Assembly (NCBI GenBank): GCA_030066685.1
Contig: JASJBF010000008.1
Span: forward strand, 62,001-126,000
DNA: 64,000 nt
Source: Kiloniellales bacterium
GTDB lineage: Bacteria; Pseudomonadota; Alphaproteobacteria; Kiloniellales; JAKSBE01
Direction: 5' to 3'
Shown: piece by piece, positions 63,212 to 64,000 of the stretch
Position numbering within the stretch: the first letter of the stretch is position 1
Layout of the letters: the number at the start of each line of letters is the position of its first letter
Made by a program: the position numbers and the translations under genes
The notes under the pieces: model-generated
What the model was told of the DNA's origin: nothing
Database searches by the model: none
What the model saw: the letters and a program-made list of their open reading frames with translations, nothing else

Positions 63212-64000
63212 ATGGAAAAGATCTGGCTGGCGAGCTATCCGTCCGGCGTTCCCAAGACGATAGACCTGAACGACTACCGGTCTCTCGGCGACCTCTTCGA
63301 GCGCAGCACGGCGGCCTACGCCGACAAGATCGCCTACGTCAACATGGACAAGGCGATGACCTACGGGGAACTGGAGCGGCTGTCCCGGGCCTTTGCCGCC
63401 TATCTCCAGGGCGAGCTGAATCTGGCGCCCGGCGCGCGCGTGGCCCTGATGATGCCCAACTCCCTGCAGTATCCGGTCGCCCTCTTTGCGGCCTTGCGGG
63501 CCGGCTACACCGTTGTCAGCTGCAACCCCCTCTACACTGCGCGGGAACTGGAGCATCAGCTGAAGGACTCCGGGGCCGAGGCGATCGTGATCATGGAGAA
63601 CTTCGCCTCGGTGCTTCAGGAGGCCGTCGCCTCGACCCGGGTGAAGCACGTCATCGTCACCCGGCTCGGTGACATGCTCGGCTTCCCGAAGAGCAGCCTG
63701 GTGAACTTCGTCGTCAAGTTCGTGAAGAAGATGGTTCCGCCCTGGCACATCGCGGGGGCGCTCCGCTTTCCCGAGGTCCTGGCCAAGGGCCTGACTCTCG
63801 AGTTGAAGCCCGTGGAGACGGGGCACGACGACGTGGCCTTCCTGCAATACACCGGCGGAACGACCGGCGTGCCCAAGGGGGCGATGCTGACCCACCGCAA
63901 CATGCTGGCCAACGTGCAGCAGTCCCTCGCCTGGGTGAAGCCCTTCGCGAAGCCGGGCGAGGAGATCATCATCACCGCGCTGCCGCTCTACCATATCTTC
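63212..64000 (+). CDS. fadD: Long-chain fatty acid-CoA ligase (5' part, cut by window edge)
   Basis: The visible 263 residues match FadD: YGELERLSRAFAAYLQGEL, VALMMPNSLQYPVALFAALRAG, NPLYTARELEHQLKDSGAEAI and the AMP-binding P-loop motif LQYTGGTTGVPKGAMLTH near residue 210. The enzyme activates fatty acids to acyl-CoA and would feed FAR and WS/DGAT as well as beta-oxidation. GGGGAGAG lies upstream of the ATG. About 300 residues of the usual 560 lie beyond the right edge. Confidence 0.93.
   Translation, partial: MEKIWLASYPSGVPKTIDLNDYRSLGDLFERSTAAYADKIAYVNMDKAMTYGELERLSRAFAAYLQGELNLAPGARVALMMPNSLQYPVALFAALRAGYTVVSCNPLYTARELEHQLKDSGAEAIVIMENFASVLQEAVASTRVKHVIVTRLGDMLGFPKSSLVNFVVKFVKKMVPPWHIAGALRFPEVLAKGLTLELKPVETGHDDVAFLQYTGGTTGVPKGAMLTHRNMLANVQQSLAWVKPFAKPGEEIIITALPLYHIF

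Overview
The window looks like the chromosome of a high-G+C alphaproteobacterium, probably of the Rhodospirillales/Kiloniellales kind. This is inferred from gene content and style (FNR/FixK-type boxes, CBS and Usp genes, POR fused to a GltD-like NADPH module, PHB-type phasin, TetR); no rRNA or other marker is present to prove it. Genes are densely packed. I see no tRNA, rRNA, CRISPR array or transposase.

Region 1 (1-7.5 kb): a GNAT acetyltransferase running off the left edge, methylthioribose-1-phosphate isomerase (mtnA), an unrecognised multi-pass membrane protein, a secreted spondin-domain protein, a YdjM-type membrane hydrolase, a secreted unknown and an SDR dehydrogenase. Region 2 (7.5-15.6 kb): a leftward carbohydrate operon (LacI regulator, binding protein, two permeases, GH63-type glycosidase, MalK-type ATPase) with a tandem LacI-type operator upstream. 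Its glycosidase resembles glucosyl-/mannosylglycerate hydrolases, so an osmolyte glycoside is a possible substrate. Region 3 (15.6-23.4 kb): a CBS protein, a complete leftward pyruvate:ferredoxin oxidoreductase operon (gamma, alpha, beta, and an NADPH oxidoreductase fused to a ferredoxin-like delta domain), then, across a promoter region holding two perfect FNR boxes, a GNAT-nitrilase fusion and a histidine phosphatase.

Region 4 (23.4-46 kb) is a phosphorus island: 2-phosphoglycerate-kinase-like protein, CBS protein, polyphosphate kinase, Na/Pi symporter with PhoU tail, UspA, two CNNM/CorC-type membrane proteins, the full pho/pst set (phoB-phoR-pstS-phoU-pstC-pstA-pstB-pstB), DUF47 plus PiT low-affinity phosphate transporter, and an FHA-PPP-type phosphatase with a P-loop partner. 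Three parts are unusual: the two PstB ATPases have complementary defects that suggest an asymmetric heterodimer, PhoU is fused to a catalytically dead LMW-phosphatase/ArsC domain, and a PHO-box-like array with 11-bp period precedes pstS. FNR-like boxes recur at the promoters of this island.

Region 5 (46-54 kb): UspA with a Crp/FNR-family regulator (a FixK-like protein without an N-terminal Fe-S cysteine set, and a candidate reader of the FNR boxes), a fused TRAP transporter permease with its own UspA, and an acetolactate-synthase-like TPP enzyme with an NAD-dependent reductase. Region 6 (54-64 kb) is a neutral-lipid cluster: WS/DGAT wax ester synthase, TetR regulator, patatin, phasin, a Marinobacter-type two-domain fatty acyl-CoA reductase, an alpha/beta hydrolase and a long-chain acyl-CoA ligase cut by the right edge. 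Together these can make fatty acid to acyl-CoA to fatty alcohol to wax ester.

Two 107-bp double-hairpin repeats, about 95% identical and in opposite orientation, sit 35 kb apart. Each supplies the stop codon of the gene it abuts, and I consider them the clearest candidate for an undescribed mobile or palindromic element. Overall the gene set (POR, polyphosphate, phosphate uptake, wax esters, FNR sites) fits a facultatively microaerobic storage-accumulating lifestyle; that is an inference.
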